DNA from: Bacteroidetes bacterium ADurb.Bin013
GTDB taxonomy: Bacteria > Bacteroidota > Bacteroidia > Bacteroidales > UBA932
Assembly: GCA_002071385.1 (NCBI GenBank)
Contig: MWFB01000005.1
Span: 1-64,000, forward strand
Length of the DNA: 64,000 nucleotides
Reading direction: 5' to 3'
Made by a program: the position numbers and the translations under genes. The notes below the pieces were generated by a model. The model saw nothing but the letters and a program-made list of their open reading frames with translations, had not been told where the DNA came from and made no database searches. Below are positions 10,073 through 17,845 of the stretch, in pieces; positions within the stretch are counted from its first letter, which is position 1, and each line of letters opens with the position of its first letter.

Positions 10073-10193
10073 GAGTACCGCGTACACTTGATTCATTATG
10101 CTAATTATCAGCAATATAACAAAAGAGCTCCCCTGGAGAGCTGTTTTGTTAAACACTTGTTAAACAGGGTAATACATCAAGTGTACGCGGTAA
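10073..10193. repeat. Palindromic repeat element, copy A
   Basis: About 120 bp with near-perfect terminal inverted repeats: GTACCGCGTACACTTGAT from 10075 against its complement ending at 10192. A central hairpin has 13-bp arms with one mismatch (AACAAAAGAGCTC 10118-10130, GAGCTGTTTTGTT 10138-10150). It is homologous, in inverted orientation, to copy B at 49986-50108, and also to copy C at 49325-49444. Its right end overlaps the 3' end of the permease gene and supplies that gene's TGA stop. No transposase is encoded, so it is MITE-like or REP-like. Confidence 0.85.
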
Positions 10194-11529
10194 TCAGCCC
10201 GTACACGTATCCCGACAGGGTCGCCATAACAACCACCAGCCCTACGTACACTATAGTCTTTTTTACTCCCATTACCTTGCTTATTACGAGTATGCTGGGC
10301 AGAGATAGTGAGGGACCTGCCAGCAACAAGGCCAGGGCCGGCCCCTTTCCCATGCCAGATGCCAGTAAACCCTGAACTATGGGAACTTCGGTAAGTGTGG
10401 CAAAATACATGAATGCCCCCGAAAGACTTGCAAAAAAATTGGACAACAGAGAGTTGCCACCTACAGCCCATTCAATCCAGCGGTTGGGTATGATGCCCGG
10501 AATTGCGGTGTTATCATGTGTGGATCCCAGCAGGAAACCTGCGATGACGACGCCTGCCGCCAATAAAGGCATGATTTGTTTGGCAAAGCCCCATGCAGAC
10601 AGTGTCCACTCCCTGTTTTCTTCATTACGCTTGTCCAGCAAAGTCATCATGCTCAGAGAGATGATCCCGGTAGTCATAGGGACCAGTGGAACAAAAGCAG
10701 GATTTGCAATAAATGCTTTTGCAGGTATAATGGATCCTGCAGTAGCAACGGCTCCCAGCAAAACCCAATACCACTTGATCTTTAGAAAACGAATCAATGA
10801 ATAACAAAGCAGTAAAGCCAAACCGCCTGTTATATACCACTTGAAAGAAAACAGGTAATACCATACACTGGTAATATCTCCGGTAGCGGGTTTTCCCCAG
10901 TTTGCAAAAACAAGGATGGCCACCAAAGTGAAAAAATGAATAGCTGTCTGACCTAACGGACGTTTATCCTGTACAGGTGGAAAGTTCATTTGCTCCTCCT
11001 TTTTCACCTTTTCTTCCTTCCTGTATATGAAGGCCATAAGCAGACCGATTACAATGGCAAATCCAATGGCACCGATGGTACGGGCCAGACCCATTTCCCA
11101 ACCCAGGATCCGGGCTGTCAGGATAATTGATAAAATACTGATTGCCGGACCGGAATACAAAAAAGCAACAGCAGGGCCTAATCCGGCTCCTCGTTTGTAA
11201 ATACTGGAGAATAACGGGAGAATGGTACACGAACATACTGCAAGGATCGCTCCCGATACACTCGCCACAGTATAGGATAGCCATTTTTTTGCATTGGCCC
11301 CGAAGTATTTCAGCATGGCCCCCTGGCTTACAAATACCGAAATGACCCCGGCAATGAAAAAAGCCGGTAACAGGCATAAAACAACATGCTCACGCGCATA
11401 CCATTTTGCTAGATCCAACATGGCCGTTATGGCGGTCAGAAAAGTCTGGTTCCCTGCCGGCAAAAAGAAAATCGCCATGAAAACGGCAAGGATCCAGAAC
11501 AGGATCCTGAGCTCTTTTTTCAATTCCAT
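10177..11529 (-). CDS. UPF0718/ArsP-like permease of the arsenic operon
   Basis: 450 residues, about ten hydrophobic helices with a charged cytoplasmic loop near residue 175-195 (KEEKVKKEEQ). The AVCSCTILPLF segment is the conserved Cys-containing motif of the COG0701 permease family, which includes ArsP organoarsenical exporters; a similar GAFMYFATLTEVPI segment occurs in the second half. It is the last gene of arsR-arsM-thioredoxin-like-permease, 3 nt after the previous one, so export of arsenite or methylated arsenic is the likely job. Its last residues and TGA stop lie inside palindromic element A, meaning the original C-terminus may have been altered by insertion. Confidence 0.88.
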   Translation of the reverse strand: MELKKELRILFWILAVFMAIFFLPAGNQTFLTAITAMLDLAKWYAREHVVLCLLPAFFIAGVISVFVSQGAMLKYFGANAKKWLSYTVASVSGAILAVCSCTILPLFSSIYKRGAGLGPAVAFLYSGPAISILSIILTARILGWEMGLARTIGAIGFAIVIGLLMAFIYRKEEKVKKEEQMNFPPVQDKRPLGQTAIHFFTLVAILVFANWGKPATGDITSVWYYLFSFKWYITGGLALLLCYSLIRFLKIKWYWVLLGAVATAGSIIPAKAFIANPAFVPLVPMTTGIISLSMMTLLDKRNEENREWTLSAWGFAKQIMPLLAAGVVIAGFLLGSTHDNTAIPGIIPNRWIEWAVGGNSLLSNFFASLSGAFMYFATLTEVPIVQGLLASGMGKGPALALLLAGPSLSLPSILVISKVMGVKKTIVYVGLVVVMATLSGYVYGLITAYT

Positions 11530-11532
11530 GAC

Positions 11533-11766
11533 CTATAATCCCAATGCTTTACGAACCTCCGATTCCGAAGGAACCCTTCCTTTGATCTTTACCTGCCCGT
11601 CAACAACCACAGCTGGTGTTGAAAGAACCTGGTAATTCATGATTTCCATTATATCCTCCACTTTTTCAATAGTCGCGTCAATATTTGCCTCGGTAACTAC
11701 TTTTTCTACAACAGAATAAGTCATTTTGCATTTGGCACAACCACTCCCTAAAATTTTAATTTCCAT
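11533..11766 (-). CDS. Thioredoxin-like small redox protein (redox-active disulfide protein 2 type)
   Basis: 77 residues from the ATG at 11766; a GTG at 11772 would add two. The motif GCAKC near the N-terminus is the CxxC redox site, and the fold pattern ends with the thioredoxin cis-Pro segment STPAVVVDG. These minimal thioredoxins are regularly found beside COG0701 permeases and arsenic genes. Here it lies between arsM and the permease. It may supply reducing equivalents or shuttle As(III)/metal to the permease; that role is inferred from context. Starts 2 nt after the arsM stop. Confidence 0.88.
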   Translation of the reverse strand: MEIKILGSGCAKCKMTYSVVEKVVTEANIDATIEKVEDIMEIMNYQVLSTPAVVVDGQVKIKGRVPSESEVRKALGL

Positions 11767-11768
11767 GA

Positions 11769-12542
11769 TCACATAGTTTTATCTAAAGGTTTTTCACCCG
11801 TCACAGTAATAGAAAGAATGGTAAAAGCCCCATCATACGGCTCAGCCACATTGTCAGGCAAAACAATTTCATTTTCTTTCCGGACGGCCACCTGTGTAAA
11901 TCCGGCTTTAGTAATGTATCCCAGGTACCGGTCTTTCTGTATGGCTCCTGATATACATCCGGTATAGAATTCAACGTCTTCTTTCAGAACCGCAGGTAAT
12001 TCACCTATCAGAACAACGTCGGAAATGCAAAAATGTCCTCCCGGTTTCAGCACCCTGAATATTTCATGAAAAATCTTATCCTTGGATGGCAGCAGGTTCA
12101 GCACGCAATTGCTGATCACCACGTCTGCCATTTGATCGGGTAGGGGCATATTCTCGATATCACCCTTGTGAAAGATAACATTCGAATATCCAAGAGCCGA
12201 GGCATTCGACTTTGCCTTTTCCACCATCTCCGGGGTAAAATCTATCCCAATCACCTGACCGGTTTTACCTGTAAGAGCCCGGGCAACAAAACAATCATTC
12301 CCCGCCCCCGATCCCAAATCTATAACGGTATCCCCTTTCCTGATTTTTGCAAATTCGGTAGGAAGACCACAGCCCAGACCATAATCTGCAATGCGTTCAT
12401 ATCCCTTCAAATAACTGTAATCTTCTTGCATCGTATACCGCATGTCGCCACTGGAACACCATCCTGTTCCGCAGCACGATTGATTTTTTACGATTTGTCC
12501 GTATTTGCGGCGGACAGTGTCTTTGATCTTTTGCTCATTCAT
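11769..12542 (-). CDS. arsM: Arsenite S-adenosylmethionine methyltransferase
   Basis: 257 residues from the ATG at 12542 (MNEQKIKDTVRRKYG); an alternative ATG at 12551 adds three residues. Class I methyltransferase with the SAM-binding motif VIDLGSGAGNDC. As(III)-binding cysteines are visible: the N-terminal SCCGTGWCSS region, Cys in SNCVLNLLP, and Cys in YTGCISGA, matching the ArsM pattern. It converts As(III) to methylated arsenicals in the cytoplasm using SAM and thiols. Its start overlaps the end of arsR (ATGAATGA), showing translational coupling, and it precedes the thioredoxin-like gene and permease. Confidence 0.95.
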   Translation of the reverse strand: MNEQKIKDTVRRKYGQIVKNQSCCGTGWCSSGDMRYTMQEDYSYLKGYERIADYGLGCGLPTEFAKIRKGDTVIDLGSGAGNDCFVARALTGKTGQVIGIDFTPEMVEKAKSNASALGYSNVIFHKGDIENMPLPDQMADVVISNCVLNLLPSKDKIFHEIFRVLKPGGHFCISDVVLIGELPAVLKEDVEFYTGCISGAIQKDRYLGYITKAGFTQVAVRKENEIVLPDNVAEPYDGAFTILSITVTGEKPLDKTM

Positions 12543-12849
12543 AGCGCACATTTTTATTAAATAGCTTTTCAAACATTTCTCCTGCTTCGGCCCAATGCTC
12601 CCTGTTGATGCAATACTTGACGGTCGGCGGGGTAATTGTACCCTGGATTATGCCCGCATCTTTCAATTCATTAAGATGTTGAGATAACGTGCTCTTGGCC
12701 ACGGGGATCACTTCGGACATATCCCCGTGATAACAACATGATTGGCTCAGCAACATTTCAATAATTGCGATGCGTACAGGATGTCCCAGGGCTTTGGCCA
12801 GTCTGGCCAGCCTTTTTTGTTCACTGGTATAAGATTTTTTCACGGTCAT
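12535..12849 (-). CDS. arsR: ArsR-family transcriptional repressor
   Basis: 104 residues from the ATG at 12849 (MTVKKSYTSEQKRL); upstream in-frame codons lie in the operator region. Winged helix-turn-helix with the segment AKSTLSQHLNELKDAGII as recognition helix. The adjacent pair Cys-Cys in SQSCCYHGDMSEV sits where ArsR/SmtB proteins place the metalloid-sensing cysteines. It is first in the arsenic operon and lies just behind a pair of inverted repeats, so it probably represses its own operon until As(III) binds. Confidence 0.93.
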   Translation of the reverse strand: MTVKKSYTSEQKRLARLAKALGHPVRIAIIEMLLSQSCCYHGDMSEVIPVAKSTLSQHLNELKDAGIIQGTITPPTVKYCINREHWAEAGEMFEKLFNKNVRYE

Positions 12850-12862
12850 ACATATTATTTCT

Positions 12863-12908
12863 GTTCGCAAATATACGAATAACTCCATATGTTCGTACTT
12901 TTACGAAC
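12863..12908 (-). promoter_or_regulatory. Probable ArsR operator (two inverted repeats)
   Basis: Upstream of arsR there is a perfect inverted repeat GTTCGTA-CTTT-TACGAAC (12891-12908) and a second one TTCG-n8-CGAA (12863-12878). Both share the TTCG/CGAA core, as expected for two binding sites of one dimeric repressor. Confidence 0.7.
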
Positions 12909-12997
12909 CAAAAAATCATTTTGTAATTTAACATCGGGTACAGGATTTGTATTAGCTTTAACTCTAATATTCATTATGAACTTAAAACAAACTCGCC

Positions 12998-14083
12998 ATG
13001 GACACAACAGAAAAAAGAAAGATTTTCTTGCTGACAGGGATGTCGGTTCTTGTGGCTGCATTGATAAGGATCCCGCAAATCTTCGGTTTTGATGCCGGGG
13101 TATCGTTTTTCTATGAAAAGAATGCCGTACTTTTTGTATTTCTGGGAATTGCCCTTTACGTGATACTGACAGCGAAAACTTTACGTAAAAGCCACCTGGT
13201 TGCAACGCTCGTCTTTTTTGCAATATGCACTGCTTACATCAACCTGTTGCCCAAAAACATCAATAAGGATGTGATGCAGCTGGTATACCTGCACTTGCCG
13301 CTGTTGCTATGGTGCTTTTATGGATTGGTGTACATCGGTTTTGACACAAAAGATACAGGAAAAAGGATGGCTTACATCCAGTACAATGGCAAGATAGCTG
13401 TTTTGGGTGCCGTGCTCATGATTGCGGGCATGATCCTCTCTGCAGTGACCATTGGCCTGTTTTCTGCCATTGACTTGAAAATTGAAGAGTTCTACATGGA
13501 ATATATCGCCATGACCGGAGTGGCCATTGCGCCCATTGCAGTAACTTACATCATTGAGAAATATCCCCGGATAACCCATAAGATCATTCCTTTGGTGGCC
13601 AACATATTCACTCCACTGGTAACCATCATTCAGGTTGTTTTTCTGACAGTAATGCTTGTCACCGGGAAAAGCCCCTTCGATGACAGAGAGTTCTTGATGC
13701 TGATCAATGTGCTCCTGGCTGTAGTAACGGCATTGGTTGTGTTTTCCATTACGGGAACTGCCTCGGAAAAGAAACAACGTTACACACCTGTCGTGCTGCT
13801 GCTGCTCACCGCAGTGACGCTGATAACCAACGTGGTAGCCCTGTCTGCCATCATATACAGGCTGGGAGAATTCGGGCTTACACCCAACAGAACAGCTGTC
13901 CTGGGTGTAAATCTCCTGATCTTCGTGCACCTGGCGCTAATGGCCATAGACCTTTTCAGGACTGTGTTCGGAAAGAGAGAACTGCAAAGGGTGGAACGTA
14001 CCACAGCCCGGTATTTGCCGGTATATGCGCTGTGGACGATAATTGTTGTCTTCCTGTTTCCCTGGATATTCGCTACATCCTGA
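12998..14083 (+). CDS. Multi-pass membrane protein, DUF4153-like
   Basis: 361 residues with about ten hydrophobic helices. The late segment EFGLTPNRTAVLGVNLLIF resembles the signature of DUF4153 proteins, which are widespread and uncharacterised in Bacteroidota; assignment is by this resemblance only. Start ATG at 12998 (MDTTEKRKIFLLTG). It is divergent from arsR and convergent with the KamA-like gene, overlapping it by 11 nt at the stops. No catalytic residues can be named. Confidence 0.7.
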   Translation: MDTTEKRKIFLLTGMSVLVAALIRIPQIFGFDAGVSFFYEKNAVLFVFLGIALYVILTAKTLRKSHLVATLVFFAICTAYINLLPKNINKDVMQLVYLHLPLLLWCFYGLVYIGFDTKDTGKRMAYIQYNGKIAVLGAVLMIAGMILSAVTIGLFSAIDLKIEEFYMEYIAMTGVAIAPIAVTYIIEKYPRITHKIIPLVANIFTPLVTIIQVVFLTVMLVTGKSPFDDREFLMLINVLLAVVTALVVFSITGTASEKKQRYTPVVLLLLTAVTLITNVVALSAIIYRLGEFGLTPNRTAVLGVNLLIFVHLALMAIDLFRTVFGKRELQRVERTTARYLPVYALWTIIVVFLFPWIFATS

Positions 14084-16172
14084 AATGGGTAAGTTCTGAA
14101 GTTGTTATAAAATCAAAGCAGGGGTATTCGAATATTTTAAAGCAGGGCTCTGTCTGTCCTGTGGTATAACTCCAGATGGAGGCATAGTCATTCGGATTTT
14201 CTCCCATTTCTCCCAGTTGCCTGAGGTAAGCAGCTACCGATTTGTTTTCAACAATATAAACGTCATCCATTTTATCTATCACTGGACTATGCATCCGTGT
14301 ACGGTCATGGTCAAAACTCAGTATCCGTTTGCCCTGCGGTGTAATGCCTGCCATGGCAAATGTCATGCTTTTGCCTATGGCTGGCAGGTTCAGCATGTTA
14401 CGATCCGTTGCCAGGAAAGGCAGGTTGTGCTCTTTCATAAAACCCTTCAGATCTTTGTATATGTTGTCGCTTTTTTCAAACAGGTCACATAAAGCCTCCT
14501 CCTGTTCCGGTGCGAGCCGGCCGAATACTTTTTCTTCTTCCCGCTCCTGGATGGAACGGCAATTAGGTGCAAAGAGGGCATAATTTTCTTCGAATCCTTT
14601 GACCGTGAACGTGTAATAACAGATCACCCCCAGTTTGTTCAGCTTCCTTCTCAAACGTGCAGTATGGCCCCTCCTGGAGGCAGCCACGGTGAAAACCAGC
14701 TGGTTGGTTATGGTCCAGCCGGTGGAAAGAATTTTCTTGATAGCCCGTTTGGCCTCCAGCGTGAGCTCCAGGGGACTCTCAAAATGTGTCTGAATGATGA
14801 ATTGGCTGAAGCCGATTTTGGATGCTTTTTCCCTGAATTCTCTCAGGATGTCAAGCAACTCATCATCCACGCGCATGGGAAGGTAAGCCAGAAGCCTTGA
14901 GCCGAGGCGGATCCGTTGCATTTCGGCATACTTTTTCCCATTTGGGCGCTTGTTATTTGCTTTCTTTTTCCGCAGCGCCATTTTGTAAACAGCGTCCAGC
15001 ATGTTGCGGAGGGTTTTGTTCTGGCTCATGAGGGCATCCCCCCCGGTTATGAGAATATCCCTCAGCTGGGTATCTTTTTCAAAATAATGCATCAGCCTGC
15101 GGAGCTTCTTATTCCATGTCACATGAGGCTTAAGCTGTTCCAGTTCAAAATTGAGGTGCTGGTTCTGAAAATCATACATTCTCTGGCAGGGTGCACACAA
15201 TCCGCCACAAGACCTTCCAATGGAATCCGGTATGAGGATGGCCACATCGGGATAGCGGCGGTGAATATTGTTATGGTTTGGCAACAACCAGCCTGCAGCA
15301 TTCGGTGTTCCGGGTTCGACCTGATCTTCCCGCTCCCAGGCTACTATATTCAAGAAAGTATTGACCAATTCTTTGGAATAGATCACGTAGTTCCTGATTG
15401 CCAGGTCGTTGAAAGCCTGGTTGGAAACGTCCAGCAGGGATAAATAATAGGGTGTGGCAAAGGTAGGGATGCCTTTTCTACGTGCCTCCTTCAATAAGGT
15501 CATGGTTTCCTCCGACAGCGAATTGTTAAGCAGGAGGTTAACATCCGAAGGATTGCGGGCAGCCATTGCCAGCTGAAAATGGTAATCGTTCCACCACTTT
15601 TCCACCATGCTGAATTTGGCCATATAGGTACTGCCTTCGGGAAAGACATACTTGCCGGAGTGCTTGTTTTCAATTTTGGCCATAAGGATCCGGATGATAC
15701 GCTCCTTGTTTTCCTCCCTGATATGTACCAGCCGGGGGCTCAGCCCGGATTTCCATTTCCTCATCCAGTTGATCACTTTTGTTTCAGTCGGTTTCAGGAC
15801 CTCAGGTTTTTCCAGCAGCTCAAACTGGTGGTACAGCTCAAGGATGAAATCGGTGTTGATTGCATCGCCTGGCGCGCCATTCAGCGTACCCCGAAGCCAT
15901 TTCCACAAGAGGGTAATAGTCCTGATTTCAAGGTCTTTTTCTGTGGATAATTCATGGACAGAAGTGCCGTCGGACTTGATAAGTCTTCTGAGGGCGGAGG
16001 CAGCGTTGCTGTCATGATGTGGATGCCTGGCAATATAATTCTCCAGGTTTTCCCTGAATTTTTCAATGGTCCCGCTTTCCTTTGCCAGGTCAGCAAGCGC
16101 AGGGAATTGCCGGCAGAACAACTTTTTTAATTGTGCAATAGTTAAGACAAGAATGTCAGTCTGTTTCTTCAT
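14073..16172 (-). CDS. KamA-like radical SAM protein (about 700 residues), function unknown
   Basis: 699 residues, about 280 more than lysine 2,3-aminomutase. The radical SAM cluster motif is Cys322-x3-Cys326-x2-Cys329 (CGGLCAPC). The ILITGGDALMS segment matches the KamA-family ITGGDPL substrate/SAM-binding strand, and a FVIQTH-type segment (FIIQTHFESP) follows. The first 300 residues are helical and have no KamA counterpart. The family carries out 1,2-amino migrations or other radical chemistry with a [4Fe-4S] cluster. A PLP lysine equivalent to that of KamA is not obvious. It has its own promoter at 16261 and lies downstream of the aldehyde dehydrogenase gene. Confidence 0.85.
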   Translation of the reverse strand: MKKQTDILVLTIAQLKKLFCRQFPALADLAKESGTIEKFRENLENYIARHPHHDSNAASALRRLIKSDGTSVHELSTEKDLEIRTITLLWKWLRGTLNGAPGDAINTDFILELYHQFELLEKPEVLKPTETKVINWMRKWKSGLSPRLVHIREENKERIIRILMAKIENKHSGKYVFPEGSTYMAKFSMVEKWWNDYHFQLAMAARNPSDVNLLLNNSLSEETMTLLKEARRKGIPTFATPYYLSLLDVSNQAFNDLAIRNYVIYSKELVNTFLNIVAWEREDQVEPGTPNAAGWLLPNHNNIHRRYPDVAILIPDSIGRSCGGLCAPCQRMYDFQNQHLNFELEQLKPHVTWNKKLRRLMHYFEKDTQLRDILITGGDALMSQNKTLRNMLDAVYKMALRKKKANNKRPNGKKYAEMQRIRLGSRLLAYLPMRVDDELLDILREFREKASKIGFSQFIIQTHFESPLELTLEAKRAIKKILSTGWTITNQLVFTVAASRRGHTARLRRKLNKLGVICYYTFTVKGFEENYALFAPNCRSIQEREEEKVFGRLAPEQEEALCDLFEKSDNIYKDLKGFMKEHNLPFLATDRNMLNLPAIGKSMTFAMAGITPQGKRILSFDHDRTRMHSPVIDKMDDVYIVENKSVAAYLRQLGEMGENPNDYASIWSYTTGQTEPCFKIFEYPCFDFITTSELTHFRM

Positions 16173-16260
16173 GGTCAGATGTTTTAGTCAGTCCTTAAAA
16201 ACACCACTGATTGGGGAGTATACACATGGAAGAATGCCCATTCTCCTAAACAGCGACACA

Positions 16261-16268
16261 CAAAGATA
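16261..16268 (-). promoter_or_regulatory. -7 promoter element TATCTTTG for the KamA-like gene
   Basis: CAAAGATA on the plus strand is the exact consensus on the minus strand, about 88 nt upstream of the start codon at 16172 and just past the end of the aldehyde dehydrogenase gene. Confidence 0.65.
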
Positions 16269-16287
16269 ACAAAAATCGAAAAACAGG

Positions 16288-17658
16288 TCAGAAAAACTTT
16301 TTCAGCCAGTTGATGGTTGCATGCGAATAAGGACGGTATCGCAGGGATGGATCCGGCCATATCCCTTTGTCAACAATGCTTTTGAAATGTGTAAAGGTAT
16401 CAAAGCTTGCCTTGCCGTGGTAGGCTCCCATTCCGCTGGCGCCCACCCCCCCGAACGGTATATTGGAAGATGCCACGTGCAGCAGGGTATCGTTTACACA
16501 ACCTCCTCCAAAAGAAAGTTCCTGCAGAACCCTCTTTTTCATGTTGTTATCTTTGGTGAACAGGTAAAGGGCCAAAGGTTTGGGCCTGTTCCTGATGAAT
16601 TCTATGGCCTGGGATATGGTATTGCATGTGATGAGCGGAAGTATGGGTCCGAATATTTCTTCCTGCATTACAGAGTCATCGGGCAATACACCAGTCAGCA
16701 GGGTCGGATTGATGGTCAGTGTCTGACGCGAGCTTTGCCCTCCCTTTATGATCTTTTGATTTTGCAGCAATCCCAGCAGCCTGTCAAAGTGCTTTTCATT
16801 CACAATGTGCGGATAATCAGCAATGAAACCATGTTCATCGGCCGGATAGAAAACATCAATCCAATGAATGAGTCTTTCCTGCAATTGATCCTGCAGGCCT
16901 TCGGGCACCAGGATGTAATCGGGTGCCACACAGGTCTGTCCGGCATTGATGAACTTTCCGAAGACGATCCTTTTGGCTGCCAGGTCCACATCGGCACTTT
17001 TCTCAATGATCACCGGGCTTTTCCCGCCCAACTCCAGGCTCACCGGGGTTAAATGCGCCGAGGCGGCTTCCATGACCTTTCTCCCCACGGAAGTACTTCC
17101 GGTGAAGAAAATGTAATCGAAGGGCTGTTCAAGCAACCAGGCATTCTCGGCCCGTCCCCCTTCCACAACGGTAATGAATTCAGGAGGAAAACACTCCCTG
17201 GCCATGCGGGCGATCACCGAAGAGGTGTTCGGGGAATAGGCAGATGGTTTCACTATGGCGCAGTTCCCGGCTGCGATTGCCCCCACAAGCGGGTCCAGGG
17301 ACAGCAGGACGGGATAGTTCCAGGGGGACATGATGAGCACAACACCATAGGGATCACAAACGCGATAAGACTTAGCCGGCACTAACAGCAGCGGGGTTTT
17401 GGCCCCTCGTTTCCGTATCCACCGGTGCAGGTTTTTTGACAGGTAACGGATTTCTTCAAGCAACACTCCTATCTCGGTCAGGTAGCCTTCCGTTGCGGAC
17501 TTGTTTAGATCAGCCTTCAGCGCTTCCAGGATGTCCTGTTCGTGTTCCTTTACCCAGGTAGCAATTTTATGTAATGCATCCAGCCTGAATTTCAGGTCAC
17601 GGGTGCATCCGGAAAGAAAATATTCTCTTTGTATAGATACAATATCTGTTGTGATCAT
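16288..17658 (-). CDS. Aldehyde dehydrogenase, class 3-like
   Basis: 456 residues from the ATG at 17658 (MITTDIVSIQREYF); upstream codons overlap the zinc-ribbon gene. Nucleophile Cys243 in NAGQTCVAP and general base Glu209 in LELGGKSP are present, with the Rossmann FTGSTSVG turn. The short length and N-terminus are those of class 3/fatty-aldehyde dehydrogenases, which oxidise medium- and long-chain aldehydes with NAD(P)+. The C-terminus lacks an obvious membrane helix. It sits at the end of a serpin/acyltransferase/zinc-ribbon run on the minus strand, 13 nt after the zinc ribbon. Confidence 0.93.
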   Translation of the reverse strand: MITTDIVSIQREYFLSGCTRDLKFRLDALHKIATWVKEHEQDILEALKADLNKSATEGYLTEIGVLLEEIRYLSKNLHRWIRKRGAKTPLLLVPAKSYRVCDPYGVVLIMSPWNYPVLLSLDPLVGAIAAGNCAIVKPSAYSPNTSSVIARMARECFPPEFITVVEGGRAENAWLLEQPFDYIFFTGSTSVGRKVMEAASAHLTPVSLELGGKSPVIIEKSADVDLAAKRIVFGKFINAGQTCVAPDYILVPEGLQDQLQERLIHWIDVFYPADEHGFIADYPHIVNEKHFDRLLGLLQNQKIIKGGQSSRQTLTINPTLLTGVLPDDSVMQEEIFGPILPLITCNTISQAIEFIRNRPKPLALYLFTKDNNMKKRVLQELSFGGGCVNDTLLHVASSNIPFGGVGASGMGAYHGKASFDTFTHFKSIVDKGIWPDPSLRYRPYSHATINWLKKFF

Positions 17659-17671
17659 GGTGTGTGAATGA

Positions 17672-17845
17672 TTATATTTTGAAAAACTTCCTTTTCTGTA
17701 CGTTGGTAAGTTCCTGGAAATCACAGGTTTCATCCTTCGATAAATGGGGCGCCTCAATAGACACATTAGCTTTATGCCCGCATAGGGGACAATAATTCAT
17801 ATTTATGTCCAGCTCAACGCCGCACTTTTTACAGACATTCATCAT
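17672..17845 (-). CDS. Small zinc-ribbon protein (57 residues)
   Basis: Begins MMNVCKKCGVELD and continues with NYCPLCGHKA, giving a clear C-x2-C...C-x2-C zinc ribbon in the first 23 residues, then about 34 polar residues without further motifs. The start (17845, or 17842 using the second ATG) overlaps the end of the acyltransferase frame by 17 nt. The stop is 13 nt before the aldehyde dehydrogenase start. Larger zinc-ribbon membrane proteins (DUF6320 type) are known next to alcohol acetyltransferases; this may be a short version. Function unknown. Confidence 0.75.
   Translation of the reverse strand: MMNVCKKCGVELDINMNYCPLCGHKANVSIEAPHLSKDETCDFQELTNVQKRKFFKI

Noticed and set aside
16321-17052. 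243-codon plus-strand frame inside aldehyde dehydrogenase
   Set aside because: The dehydrogenase on the other strand has all catalytic residues.
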